64,000 nucleotides of DNA from Meghimatium bilineatum (Eukaryota; Mollusca; Gastropoda; Stylommatophora; Philomycidae): assembly GCA_034231615.1 (NCBI GenBank), contig CM067298.1, forward strand, positions 7,811,640 through 7,875,639, read 5' to 3'. A program made the translations under genes and the position numbers. Below are positions 52,601 to 56,700 of this stretch, piece by piece. Position 1 is the stretch's first letter. Every line of letters begins with the position of its first letter. Below the pieces are notes generated by a model that was not told the origin of the DNA, ran no database searches, and worked only from the letters and a program-made list of their open reading frames with translations.

Positions 52601-53201
52601 AGCCTCTCAATCAATACCATCATATGATCACACAACTATAATTTAGGGCATAAGTGTCCAAAATAATGTAACTACCTTCTTATTGTGGTACTATTTAGGC
52701 CTACTAATTTAGTACTTCGAAGCCACCTTTCATTTAGTTTGACAATTAGACTTAGTAGACCTAATAAAAAAAACACTAATAAATATGAAATATCAAGCTT
52801 TATTTTTTAGTTTCATTAATAATTGCCGACAAGTCATTGAGTGTTACTGTGGGGAAACACCTGCAAACATTTGGAGTATGAGTTCTGAATCAGAATTATT
52901 GCTGTAACAGTAGTTATTAGGAGTGAGTGACAGCGAAGAGTTCAGTCCGAGGAACTTACTTAAAGATTGAAGAATCTGGTTAGCAACAGTCAGGACAGAA
53001 CACTTCCGTGACTTACCTTTCAAATAAAAAGCGAATAATGTATACAACAACAGAAAGATACACTGGAACTAATAAATCACTAGACTGTGGATGATAAATG
53101 CCATCGCCGATATTTTTCAGATCATCCCATGTTATGTTTCGAGGCAGCCAAAAAGATTTTGCCCAAAGAATATCGTTTACGGTACACCATATTTCCGCCA
53201 T
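25464..53201 (-). CDS. Ceramide synthase (LASS/CERS family), 10 coding exons, 394 residues
   Basis: Integral ER-membrane enzyme that N-acylates sphingoid bases with acyl-CoA to make (dihydro)ceramide. Exons in order: 53201-53017, 50722-50599, 46591-46485, 43163-43106, 41171-41121, 38092-38000, 34658-34530, 31987-31881, 29664-29496, 25625-25464. All junctions are GT..AG and phases match. Seen in the protein: glycosylation site NIT at 22-24; homeobox-like domain about 82-130 (NPILENAF, then [15 protein letters not shown]); TLC domain from about 136 with [10 protein letters not shown] and FTDHKRKD; the Lag1 motif H214-H215 ... H241-D242 ... D245; an acidic Ser-rich tail ([14 protein letters not shown]). 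Length fits the family (about 380-395). The ATG at 53201 has a strong context (atcATGG) and gives the family-typical start. An upstream in-frame ATG at 53249 would add 16 residues, but a tctctgtttag acceptor-like site at 53212 suggests that stretch is intron. The paralogue class (1-6) cannot be assigned. Confidence 0.96.
25790..25945 (-). repeat. AT-rich interspersed family X, copy 1
   Basis: In reverse complement it shares tttatttacatgtgcaaa, cgtgtttaccaaacactcac and ttttcaaaaaagaatccagg with copies at 38905-39060 and 40520-40695. No coding features. Lies in intron 9, close to exon 10. Confidence 0.7.
26800..27000 (-). mobile_element. SINE family 1 fragment followed by a family 2 piece
   Basis: gatttccagcaggatatagt, ccagagaacggaaatgcgtt and gccaatggcccgacatgtca are family 1 in reverse. 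At 26940-26995 ggggaacaaagaatagcaac and actgttacctgcc are the 5' part of family 2 on the plus strand. The two are opposed. Confidence 0.75.
27050..27440 (-). mobile_element. LINE family B RT fragment with a triplicated YADD region
   Basis: Minus-strand reading gives [22 protein letters not shown], then about 150 bases later a degenerate equivalent of SEGR.SSEI.SR..Q.K.AF. This is the same element type as 1208-2083. At 27320-27440 a 37-bp segment (tatctcaagttatctatgac + tcaactttacatcagca) covering the codons for NLRYAD is present three times in tandem. Lies in intron 9. Confidence 0.75.
27575..27735 (+). mobile_element. SINE family 1 copy
   Basis: Core gttggatgtgttgggatatt, gacacaaataaaac, gggtgacatcctgctggac, gaccattgtcctgctacaag, gggagtttgagaatgaacgc and tail gaagagggagaagaa. 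The segment gaaatctagtag is altered to acatacaagtat. Confidence 0.88.
28098..28350 (-). mobile_element. SINE family 3 copy
   Basis: Begins with tail cttcttctcgttcgc (partly doubled). It then has attttgtcttgcagacatgt, accatggttgctggtgcgcc, cttgcttgggcaggattgtg and gttggctggactaagcccc. Best-preserved family 3 copy in the window. Confidence 0.85.
28355..28590 (+). mobile_element. LINE family C 3' end
   Basis: Frame [18 protein letters not shown], then [20 protein letters not shown], then SSVAPL and stop. This is the C-terminus typical of a LINE (ILQG...GRQ.K.W...I..W.G......R..EDR). It ends a few bases after the stop in ggttatgggt-, like the copies at 43440, 54640 and 57740. One in-frame stop. 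Confidence 0.75.
28600..29275 (-). mobile_element. Jockey/I-type LINE, RNase H and C-terminal part
   Basis: Minus strand: an RNase H tail resembling [22 protein letters not shown] at about 28990-29060, then [18 protein letters not shown], then [14 protein letters not shown] and [12 protein letters not shown], ending VSFIQ..ITDIDMF. This is the C-terminal region after RNase H. Several stops. Same family as 8395-9570. It ends about 220 bases from exon 9 of the ceramide synthase gene. Confidence 0.75.
29496..29664 (-). CDS. Ceramide synthase exon 9: last membrane segment
   Basis: Residues 285-341. [17 protein letters not shown] is the loop that in studied ceramide synthases influences acyl-chain choice. 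It is followed by [20 protein letters not shown]. Acceptor tttccgacag; the donor is GTTGGT, weaker than the others. Confidence 0.94.
29760..30032 (+). mobile_element. LINE connection-region remnant
   Basis: Plus-strand frames give [18 protein letters not shown], then [19 protein letters not shown] and [17 protein letters not shown]. The pattern fits the linker between RT and RNase H of I-type LINEs, with low certainty about clade. Confidence 0.45.
30035..30290 (-). mobile_element. LINE ORF2 C-terminal fragment
   Basis: Minus strand reads [19 protein letters not shown] then [20 protein letters not shown], the post-RT block (GH..R...L..LI..G...G.R.RGRP..RW..DI). Truncated at both sides. Confidence 0.75.
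30290..31425. other. Intron 8, no recognisable element
   Basis: About 1.1 kb of moderately AT-rich intron sequence. I see no coding frame and no match to the other repeats in the window. Confidence 0.5.
31425..31855. repeat. 31-bp minisatellite in intron 8, about 13 copies
   Basis: Unit agaggaactgtacaactatt + acatatacact, with acacatacact and actacatatat variants. Its right end (31855) is only about 26 bases from the exon 8 donor site on the minus strand. Confidence 0.95.
31881..31987 (-). CDS. Ceramide synthase exon 8
   Basis: Residues 250-284 plus two bases. [19 protein letters not shown], then a membrane segment ending [10 protein letters not shown], matching the family's K..Y......CD..F......TR....P. 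Acceptor atcttttcag, donor GTATGT. A 31-bp minisatellite begins about 26 bases past the donor. Confidence 0.96.
32215..32345 (+). mobile_element. Interspersed family 4 copy (shared with 46090-46290)
   Basis: ctgataatcaacatgaaagt, gtgatttccgcaggggagtg, gtactaccattt-like and atgtggcctagcatatccgt correspond to ctgataaccaacatgagatt, gtgatt..gaggagcatgag and ctggcccagcacatctg at 46105-46270. It is SINE-sized and ends in the 'catccg' core sequence. Confidence 0.6.
32460..32640 (-). mobile_element. SINE family 1 copy
   Basis: Reverse tail tttctttttcagcatcaa, then ttcttaaactcccactggat, caggacaatagtcctactag, gtagaatgtagtccagagaa and gacacatccgtctttggcgg. Inserted in intron 7. Confidence 0.85.
32715..32945 (+). 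mobile_element. SINE family 2 copy, diverged
   Basis: agaaggggagtaaagaacag, caacactgttaccta, gggtggagttggcaatca, gaagtcagatgtgtcaggac, cataagacaacactctcgac and tacattctgat follow the family 2 order on the plus strand. Confidence 0.75.
33100..33385 (+). mobile_element. SINE family 3 copy
   Basis: gcgatgggacttagtccagc, aacagaggctggaaactc, aagcaggatcacagtcctgc, caggtgctgaagtcggagat, ccaggccgagagactcacc, acatgtctgca and a terminal aagaagaagt. A short (at)n stretch interrupts the middle. Confidence 0.85.
33685..33745 (+). mobile_element. 3' end fragment of interspersed family Z
   Basis: gggtcaaagggaatgaactc and atggaccgctggatcagcaa match the ends of the family Z copies at 49290 and 52235-52285. 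Only about 60 bp are present. Confidence 0.6.
33745..33950. repeat. 28-bp minisatellite in intron 7, about 7 copies
   Basis: Unit agaatgagagcttcacatag + cagttcac. The third and the last copies lack or change a few bases (gaaacttc, gaaaacttc). Confidence 0.94.
34185..34400 (+). mobile_element. tRNA-derived SINE (SINE-T) copy
   Basis: Head cctggcacagtgattaagcc, attcactttgtgctcaaaat and taggtttgaactcaa has A-box- and B-box-like motifs in tRNA spacing. The body (ggattatcacttgaaaatag, ttacatgctgtgaatggtac) is shared with 57510-57665. Confidence 0.8.
34530..34658 (-). CDS. Ceramide synthase exon 7: catalytic Lag1 motif
   Basis: Residues 207-249. [15 protein letters not shown] contains the two catalytic histidines; [14 protein letters not shown] contains the HD..D part. 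These conserved His and Asp residues are required for activity in studied family members and all are present. Acceptor catttgcag, donor GTGAGT. Confidence 0.97.
34720..35205. repeat. 43-bp minisatellite in intron 6, about 11 copies
   Basis: Unit aatctctataatctaccttc + atctttgacatggtcaatcaaat. Variants cacggcaaatc and tttaacatgg are grouped, showing block duplication. Its left edge is about 60-65 bases from the exon 7 acceptor on the minus strand. Confidence 0.95.
35715..36520 (+). mobile_element. Decayed LINE (RT thumb and C-terminus)
   Basis: Scattered frames give [37 protein letters not shown], then FYGCEAWALN-like, [24 protein letters not shown] and [14 protein letters not shown]. Order and motifs match the RT-thumb to C-terminal stretch of RTE-like LINEs. 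Many stops and frame changes; old copy in intron 6. Confidence 0.65.
36520..36665 (+). mobile_element. SINE family 1 copy
   Basis: ggcacaaataaaacagcgcc, ctggactacattctgctaga, gtaggaccattgtcctgcta, caagagagatcc, gggagtttgagaatgaatgc, tail tgaaaaagaagatga. Among the best-preserved copies. Confidence 0.9.
36855..37045 (+). mobile_element. SINE family 2 copy, 5'-truncated
   Basis: gggatggagttggctgtccc, cagtgaccc-like, gctgaagtcggatgtgtcag, gccgaaaggcgcagatcgca, ccatgacacaacgtattccg, ctggactacatcctgctaat, ggagtttgagaacaaacgca and a gaagaag tail. Confidence 0.9.
37175..37345 (+). mobile_element. SINE family 1 copy
   Basis: gcagaagacggatgtgtcgg, gccattgacgcaattaaaat, ggtgacacaaatcatttcca, ctggactacatcctgctgga, ggactattgtcctgctacaa, gcgggagtttgagaataaat and tail aagaaaaagaagat. 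It shows the family core and the 3' half in one piece. Confidence 0.9.
37360..37725 (+). mobile_element. LINE C-terminus with CxxC..H-type motif
   Basis: Frame [18 protein letters not shown], then [38 protein letters not shown], a stop, then [20 protein letters not shown] and H. This is the known 3' end of a widespread LINE type: a KRFKD.LK.SL block, AQDR..WR, and a C2H2-like TCP.CGR.F....GLISH end. One in-frame stop; 5'-truncated. Confidence 0.8.
38000..38092 (-). CDS. Ceramide synthase exon 6
   Basis: Residues 176-206, with [19 protein letters not shown] and FTDHKRK, the signature before the Lag1 motif. Acceptor tctttgacag, donor GTATGT. Confidence 0.96.
38595..38905 (+). pseudogene. LINE RNase H domain fragment
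   Basis: [15 protein letters not shown], then [20 protein letters not shown], then [19 protein letters not shown]. This corresponds to the first two catalytic blocks of LINE RNase H (GGAG.Y, C.N..AE..A, V.FLTDS.S.LQAL). It ends at an A-rich boundary with family X. Confidence 0.7.
38905..39060 (+). repeat. AT-rich interspersed family X, copy 2
   Basis: Shares cagtattcaattccttcttc-like, gttttccaaacacaaaccaa and ttttcaaaaaagaattcaat with the copies at 25790 (minus) and 40520 (plus). Confidence 0.65.
39090..39375 (-). mobile_element. SINE family 2 copy
   Basis: Reverse tail region cttctcctgcattcgttctc, aaacacctgcagattag, ctagagaatggaatgtgctg, caggatttacagctt, then acatgctctgctataaacag and tattctttgctcccctc. 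Full length, moderately diverged. In intron 5. Confidence 0.8.
39505..39640. repeat. 64-bp tandem duplication
   Basis: gggagacattccagtgcagc occurs at 39514 and 39578; the flanks aatcctaggatctcc and ctgtcag are duplicated too. Confidence 0.85.
40520..40695 (+). repeat. AT-rich interspersed family X, copy 3
   Basis: tttatttatatgtgcaaata, attatcacattttcaaaaca and ttttcaaaaaaagaatccgg + tggcaggga, collinear with the reverse complement of 25790-25945. An 80-codon frame crosses it, but the other copies do not preserve that frame. Confidence 0.7.
40740..40915 (-). mobile_element. tRNA-derived SINE-like copy, different family
   Basis: Reverse complement begins ggagccacgcagagttagcg + cactaattccgaatatgagt + ggtcctgggttgattcccc, with an A-box-like stretch and a good B box (GGGTTGATTCCC). 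The body has cagccttaagtgggtactgg. Less AT-rich than the surroundings. Confidence 0.65.
41121..41171 (-). CDS. Ceramide synthase exon 5: 51-nt exon
   Basis: Residues 159-175, [17 protein letters not shown], the loop after TM2 (compare the family's W.F.....CW..YP). Acceptor tgtcttcag, donor GTAAGT, phase 0 on both sides. Confidence 0.92.
41330..41425 (+). mobile_element. LINE family C 3' terminus
   Basis: aatgtgacacctctacaacc, ctgacaggttatgcgtttta, then gtattattattactaat. This is the stop codon region and (att)n tail of family C, as at 43440-43745 and 54640-54860. Confidence 0.65.
41470..41910 (+). mobile_element. LINE C-terminal remnant, distinct family
   Basis: [20 protein letters not shown] and EIFKKL (as in EM..LR.......D..RN..I...L), then, after a frame change, [20 protein letters not shown], the GRPR.RW block. 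It ends in TRF and stop at 41907. In intron 4. Confidence 0.7.
42020..42170 (+). mobile_element. SINE family 2 copy, 5'-truncated
   Basis: gctgaagttggatgtgtcag, gtagaaaggcgcagatattg, cagcaatgctgtaaacca, ccggactgcatccatctaat, caggagtttcagaacgaacg, cagaagaagaa. Confidence 0.85.
42490..43085 (-). mobile_element. LINE family B copy split by a SINE scrap, adjoining exon 4
   Basis: Minus strand: [20 protein letters not shown] + KAAFI (43075-42965), a short family 2 scrap (about 42955-42880), then [38 protein letters not shown], and after stops LEATDMW-type and [13 protein letters not shown]. It begins within about 20 bases of the donor of the 58-nt exon 4. Same orientation as the host gene. Confidence 0.8.
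43106..43163 (-). CDS. Ceramide synthase exon 4: 58-nt exon for TM2
   Basis: Found by scanning for the missing WR..FY segment: acceptor ctattttccag, then [19 protein letters not shown], donor GTAAGT. It restores the frame between exon 3 (phase 2) and exon 5 (phase 0), which otherwise do not fit. The intron after it meets a minus-strand LINE remnant within about 20 bases. Confidence 0.93.
43440..43745 (+). mobile_element. LINE family C 3' end
   Basis: [28 protein letters not shown], stops, then [20 protein letters not shown] and SLTTTTL-type end before ctgacgggttatggttttat + tattattaaat. C-terminal segment plus (att)n tail. In intron 3, antisense to the gene. Confidence 0.8.
43990..44100 (+). 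mobile_element. SINE family 2 fragment
   Basis: caaagctgtcaactatgaca, caatgcattatgttctc, aaccatatcctgctcatctg, caggagtttgagaacaaaag, cagatggaag. Confidence 0.75.
44130..44345 (-). mobile_element. SINE family 3 copy
   Basis: gataccatgattgcttgtgc, gcctggtatctctgacttca, gattgcttgggcaggactg, ccaatcttagtttccaggct, ctgttggctggactaagcca. Collinear with 28098-28350. Confidence 0.85.
44460..44560 (-). repeat. Two tandem pieces of the LINE family C 3' end
   Basis: agcccttcagagtggtaagg + atactacat and agcccttcagagtggtaatg + atactacag repeat at about 63 bases. The same sequence ends the LINE C copy at 44835-45110. Small tandem expansion of a LINE tail. Confidence 0.7.
44560..44830 (-). mobile_element. 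SINE-like element with B-box motif
   Basis: Reverse complement holds gggttacagcgtaccaggtt + tgaaaccacgtccgg, with GGTTTGAAACC as a possible B box. The body has tgactaattc-free, GC-richer sequence ending near gccatgggacatactttac. Family identity uncertain. Confidence 0.45.
44835..45110 (-). mobile_element. LINE family C fragment
   Basis: Minus strand from 45110: [20 protein letters not shown], then a frame change into a degenerate GIVEGGS-type, W.TDIK..., ending with LQYPYHSEG and stop. Flanked at 45110-45260 by the possible tRNA-like sequence shared with 22905. Confidence 0.7.
45325..45480 (+). mobile_element. SINE family 1 copy
   Basis: gatggatgtgtctggccatt, ggcataaataaaacggtgac, ctggattacatccttctgga, gagaaatccagcaggagttt, gagaaagaacgctgaagaag. 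Intron 3. Confidence 0.9.
45520..46035 (-). mobile_element. RNase-H-type LINE C-terminal fragment
   Basis: Minus strand: [20 protein letters not shown], then [46 protein letters not shown] and [20 protein letters not shown]. These are the cysteine-containing region after RNase H and the terminal helix block. Few stops, so one of the younger-looking LINE remnants. Confidence 0.75.
46090..46290 (+). mobile_element. Interspersed family 4 copy
   Basis: Two tandem starts (ctctgataaccaacatgaga and ctctgataaccaatgtgaga), then accgaggagcatgaggtact, ttgtgctgccagttta and ggcccagcacatctg. Matches 32215-32345. Confidence 0.6.
46485..46591 (-). CDS. Ceramide synthase exon 3: homeobox helix 3
   Basis: Residues 104-138 plus two bases. 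[20 protein letters not shown] matches the recognition-helix-like part of the family's Hox domain; FKKFVES follows. Acceptor atattttag, donor GTAAGT. Confidence 0.95.
46930..48260 (-). mobile_element. I/Jockey-type LINE with RNase H domain
   Basis: Minus strand from 48260: [20 protein letters not shown] (linker after RT), a diverged stretch, then RNase H blocks [20 protein letters not shown] (about 47590-47530) and [20 protein letters not shown] + LAKAG (about 47450-47375). Then [15 protein letters not shown] and [18 protein letters not shown], ending near ARHRHFG. The catalytic D and H of the later RNase H blocks are present. The frame is broken by stops further up. It lies in intron 2 and is the largest RNase-H-bearing remnant here. 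Confidence 0.8.
48700..49330 (+). mobile_element. Interspersed family Z copy
   Basis: About 630 bp collinear with 51680-52290 (plus) and 55340-55960 (minus). Landmarks: acagaaaactttagtagatg, attgaggctgtcttcttatg, agatgtacttcacagcactg, gacccatcataaaggcacag, acatttgattacatgcctgg, gggaaatgagcacagtagac, accactagatcagcaactga. Unknown family. The predicted peptide around QQKTLVDD is discussed under findings. Intron 2. Confidence 0.8.
49330..50598. other. Intron 2, little recognisable
   Basis: About 1.3 kb. Near 50110-50500 plus-strand frames such as [14 protein letters not shown] hint at a very decayed LINE thumb, too weak to call. Otherwise nothing. Confidence 0.4.
50599..50722 (-). CDS. Ceramide synthase exon 2: start of homeobox-like domain
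   Basis: Residues 62-103. Preceded by catttcag, followed by gtagat. [14 protein letters not shown] is followed by [20 protein letters not shown], the first half of the Hox-like region. Ends in phase 0. Confidence 0.94.
50765..51215 (-). mobile_element. LINE family C, 3' part
   Basis: Minus strand: [33 protein letters not shown], a frameshift near 51040, then [60 protein letters not shown] and VVPLRP with stop. This is the best-preserved family C terminus. In intron 1, about 45 bases upstream of exon 2. Confidence 0.85.
51255..51540 (-). mobile_element. SINE family 2, full-length copy
   Basis: ctcttcttcttcgtttgttc, aaactcctacagatta, ggagaatggaatgtgttatg, catggtttacagcattgctg, gcccctttggc-like core region, gacatgcatggaaggtaaac, tgttgctattctttgctccc, aacacacaggcgag. 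Collinear with the reverse of 62283-62572. Confidence 0.9.
51680..52290 (+). mobile_element. Interspersed family Z copy
   Basis: gtctcaccattgtcccacta, acagaaaaccttagtagagg, attgaggctctcttcttatg, agatgtacttcgcagcactg, aatgactcaggaagtgccac, gggaatgagcacagtgaacc, atggaccactggatcagcaa. A 27-bp stretch (actagacatgccacccatac) is tandemly doubled near 51710-51755. Intron 1. Confidence 0.82.
52425..52650 (-). mobile_element. Possible LINE C-terminal scrap
   Basis: Minus strand includes [18 protein letters not shown], loosely like the RW..DI block of LINE C-termini. Short and without other support. Confidence 0.35.
53017..53201 (-). CDS. Ceramide synthase exon 1: lumenal N-terminus and TM1
   Basis: Residues 1-61 plus two bases of codon 62. 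Contains [13 protein letters not shown], the conserved family start with an N-glycosylation sequon, then the first membrane segment ([19 protein letters not shown]). Ends TTTGAAAG followed by GTAAGT. Confidence 0.95.
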
Positions 53202-53394
53202 GATCGTTAGTCTAAACAGAGATACCAGATTTTTTAGGTACAATTTCATACTCGTATTGCCATATTGTAAATTGTATGTTAATTCTTTCGTCAGCTAAGA
53301 ATTTTCAGTGAATAAAAAAAAATTGTAATTATATTATATACAACACCGTAAATAAAACACTCCAAAACTAGAACTCTCAAGCGCTACGGTCAAA

Positions 53395-53890
53395 TTATTA
53401 ACAAACTACAGGGAGAGCTACAAGCAATCTTAGAAGCATTAAAGGCTCTAGAGGTTACAAGACTCAGGGAGCTAACATAGTCATCTTGTGTGACTGCATG
53501 TCAGTACTCCAGACCATCCAAAATGAACCTAAAGATCACCTAACAAAAACAAATGTAGAATTGTTATCAATTGTCTGCTAACAATTAAGCAGTGGATCCC
53601 TGAACACTGTGGAATTGTAGGAAATTGGACAGGAGCCAGACTGGCAAAATCAGGTGCAAAAATGAACAATTCCATCACAGAATATCACTGACTGAAGATA
53701 TCACTCTCATCAATAGAAATGCAAACATACATGGAGTCAGAGAACAGGCAGCAAATTTCCACAAGACCCCATTCTAATGCTAAACAGATTACAGCCAACC
53801 ACAGTTTTCAGGTTTCGCAAAGGCCACTGTAAACTACAAGATGGAAATCCAAAAAAAAAAAGACATCTCATGAAAAACTAAGAGCATTTA
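53395..53890 (+). pseudogene. LINE RNase H fragment upstream of the ceramide synthase start
   Basis: ELQAILEALKALEVTRLREL, then IVILCDCMSVLQTIQNEPKD in shifted frames, then QWIPEHCGIVGNWTGARLAK + SGAKMNN. These are RNase H blocks in the right order on the plus strand, with frameshifts. It ends in a poly(A)-like run near 53850. It lies 190 bases 5' of the host gene's start, so the promoter or a 5' exon must lie in or beyond it. Confidence 0.75.
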
Positions 53891-53904
53891 ACACGAATGT
53901 TCTT

Positions 53905-54075
53905 CTTTTTCTTCCACAATGTTCATTCTCAAACTCCAGCTAGTTCTCTCTTGTAGCAAGACAATGGTGTTACTAGATTTCAAGCAGGATGTAGTAAAGA
54001 ATGGAAATGCGTTGTGTGGTAGTTTTATTTGCGCCAATGACCCGACACATCCGTCTTCGGTGGTACTAAAATGTT
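53905..54075 (-). mobile_element. SINE family 1 copy
   Basis: ttcttccacaatgttcattc, tcaaactccagctagttctc, caagacaatggtgttactag, aagcaggatgtagtaaagaa, gccaatgacccgacacatcc, gtcttcggtggt. Confidence 0.88.
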
Positions 54076-54189
54076 AACTCGGTGATGTCGTAGGTCCAGA
54101 GAACATAACACAGAAACATGGAGTTCAAGAGACGTTGCAATTAAAAACCAGAAAAATTCAAGTATTCATCATTGGGTTCATGAGTAATA

Positions 54190-54490
54190 GAATATAGGCC
54201 TAAGGTTTTGAATGATAAGAACACCAATGAGGAACTCATGCAAAGAAGAGCTAAGGAAGCGGCGCCGGAGATGGATATGGCATGTATTAAGAAGACCAAC
54301 TGAACGAATTCTAAGACGCGTGTTGTTCTAGAACCTATAGAGGAAGAGGAAAAGAAGAAGACCAAGAAATACTTGAAGGAAAGAAGTAGATACAGACACA
54401 AAAACGTGGTAGAAAATGGAAAGAGCTAGAAGAAATAGCTAGATAGGACAAGATGTAGAAGGTTTGTTGAAAAAATGTGCTCCGCGGGAA
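54190..54490 (+). mobile_element. LINE ORF2 C-terminus
   Basis: RTPMRNSCKEELRKRRRRWI, WHVLRRPTERILRRVLF, stop, then RKRKRRRPRNT, VDTDTKTW, RARRNS..GQDVEGLLKKCA. It matches the common end of an RTE-like LINE (RRWRWIGHVLRR, GKR.RGRP..TWRR, W.E....A.DR..WR..V..LC). Related to the fragment at 355-600. Confidence 0.8.
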
Positions 54491-54494
54491 GCTA

Positions 54495-54650
54495 AAAATG
54501 CGTATAATCCAGACAACGGAATGCATTACGTCAGGTTAATTGCGCTATTTGTGTCTTTCAGCCTGAGATATCCGACTTCAACATGGCATGTGAGTCAATT
54601 TAACATTATAAGGGATGACACAGCTAACTCTATCCACCATGACAAAAGAT
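54495..54650 (-). mobile_element. SINE family 2 fragment
   Basis: aatccagacaacggaatgca, ttacgtcaggttaattgcgc, ctttcagcctgagatatccg, acttcaacatggcatgtgag, gatgacacagctaactctat. Confidence 0.75.
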
Positions 54651-54860
54651 AATCTTCGAGGTACGATGAATTGTAGAAGACGACGAGGTGATCAGAAAAA
54701 GACATGGCTGGATAATATCAAGCACTGGACAAGGTGTGAAGTTTCCAAACTCATCAGGGTATTAGAGGGTAGAGAAGCGCGATCTTTCTGCAGCAAATAT
54801 CTCAATGTGACACCGCTGAGACTCTGACGGGTTATGGGTTTTATTATTATTACTATTATG
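54640..54860 (+). mobile_element. LINE family C 3' end with (att)n tail
   Basis: [62 protein letters not shown], stop, then gggttatgggttttattatt. One open frame of 70 codons, so a fairly young copy. Confidence 0.85.
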
Positions 54861-55339
54861 GCTCATTTTAACGTGAAGCACATACTGCCCTAACGGTATC
54901 CACATGTTGTTCTTATTATTATTAATGAAATATCTGGCTGGCATCACAAACTCATATTATTTATTTTATTCGATGTCTCGTGGCACACGAGAAACTTCAC
55001 TGATTACTTTCCTTGATGATATGTCCTATGCAGAACCATATATTGAAAGGAGGAGTTTCGAACCAATCCGTAGATAAGATCGGGTTGGAGGTTCAACCTC
55101 CCCCTCCTCCCCTTAGCAGATCAGAACATAACTTTTAGTACTAAAAATCCACATAATGGGTAACATCGATTCTTAACGATTTTTCACAAGAATGTCAATT
55201 TTTAATTACATCTCCATTTTTACTGAAAACAGGTATCTGCGGCCCTGGTCCGAACCCTTCCCCTTCATCGTGTAAATAGTAGTATGCATCTTTTCCTCCA
55301 TAGTGTAACAGTAGTAGACTTCTCTACTCTCATCGTGTA

Positions 55340-55960
55340 AATGGTTGATTGCTGATCTAGTGGTCCATGGGCTCATGACCTTTGACCACTATATTGCTGG
55401 GAAGTCTGTGGATTTTCGGCCCACCCTTGGACAGAGCCAGAGAATAACTATCACACATCCAGGAAGGTAGGTTTCAACCAATGCACTGCTCCTAGTCACT
55501 GTAGCCAAGATAGGGTTTACTGTACTCATTGCCCGCCAACAATTGCCTACTGGTTATGCCAAACTTCTCTATTGCTCCAGGCATGCAACCAAATGTTCAA
55601 GTCAAAAGGATTGCCACATCCTGAGCCACTGTGCCTATATGATAGACCTCAGCCATTTGAAAAAACAGTGCTATCAGTTTCCTCCTCCCCAGTGCTACAC
55701 AGTGCATCTCTCGCTCCCTCCCAACGACAGAGGGTGCATACATATATGTAAGTAAACATGAAACCCATTTCAACAACAAAATAAAAGCAGAAGAAGCATA
55801 ATTGTATAAATGACGTGCCATGAAGCTTCTATTAGAAGATAACCTCAATATAACGGCATCTACTAAGGATTTCTGTTGCATGAATGGTTTGTCTAGTGGG
55901 CCATTGGTGAGACCCACATAAGCAACCACATGCATCATCGTGTAAATAGTAGTAGGCCTC
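55340..55960 (-). mobile_element. Interspersed family Z copy with a 135-codon open frame
   Basis: Reverse complement is collinear with 48700-49330 and 51680-52290. The minus-strand frame 56004-55597 is open for 135 codons, including YVGLTNGPLDKPFMQQKSLV and ILRLSSNRSFMARHLYNYAS. The last segment recurs as [17 protein letters not shown] at 51780-51830. No family recognised. Confidence 0.8.
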
Positions 55961-56049
55961 CTCTCCTTCATCGTGTAAAAAATAGTAATCAATTTTCCAG
56001 ACAATATAGTATTATTGTTGTGCTACACAACTGTGGCCATTTCCAAGAT

Positions 56050-56570
56050 TATGATTCTGAATTTTTATAACTACAATTTTAAAATCCCTCTTAACGGAAA
56101 AACAATTCAGACAGTTGACAATTTTTCTTATTTAAGCAGGAAAATTGCACAAGGTGGAGATACAACAAAGAAATGTCTAATAGAATTGTGCATCACTTGT
56201 ATTCTACTACTAAATAAGAATTTGGAAATTTAAAAAATAAATATATAAAACTACAACCGTTGAACTTCAATGTAATATCCGTATTGGTTGTGAAAATTGG
56301 AAAATAGCAAAAGCACTGAAGAAGAAGTTAAATTCATTTGAACATAAATGTCTTATAAAAATCCTTAAAAATTAGTTGGCAATAATTCAAGTCAAAACAC
56401 GCAAGTAAGAGAAGACATCAAACATCAATAAGCCTCTGTTTCTGCAACAATAAGAAGAAAACGGTGTACTTAGCTCCTATATCGGACATACACTTTGAAT
56501 GAATAAAAACAGACTGCCACTGCAAGCATTACAATTAGTACCATAGGCCTATGGAAAAAGAAAAGCAGCA
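56050..56570 (+). mobile_element. Decayed LINE (RT thumb onwards)
   Basis: KIPLNGKTIQTVDNFSYLSR + KIAQGGDTTKK matches the thumb block (L.G..I..V..F.YLG..I...GD...). Then, in other frames, KLNSFEHKCLIKILKI and NKNRLPLQALQ. Several frame changes. Confidence 0.65.
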
Positions 56571-56700
56571 AGACAAATAGAACGTTTATTGTTATTTAAG
56601 GCTGATGTTTATGGTGTGCAATTATGGTGTAATTAGCTAATAAATTATTGCCAAACTTTAATGTAGGCCGGTGTACTTACTGCGCAAAACTGAAATCCAA

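Noticed and set aside
53202-53249. Upstream in-frame ATG of the ceramide synthase exon 1
   Set aside because: The extra 16 residues do not look like the family N-terminus, an acceptor-like site lies between, and the internal ATG has the better context.
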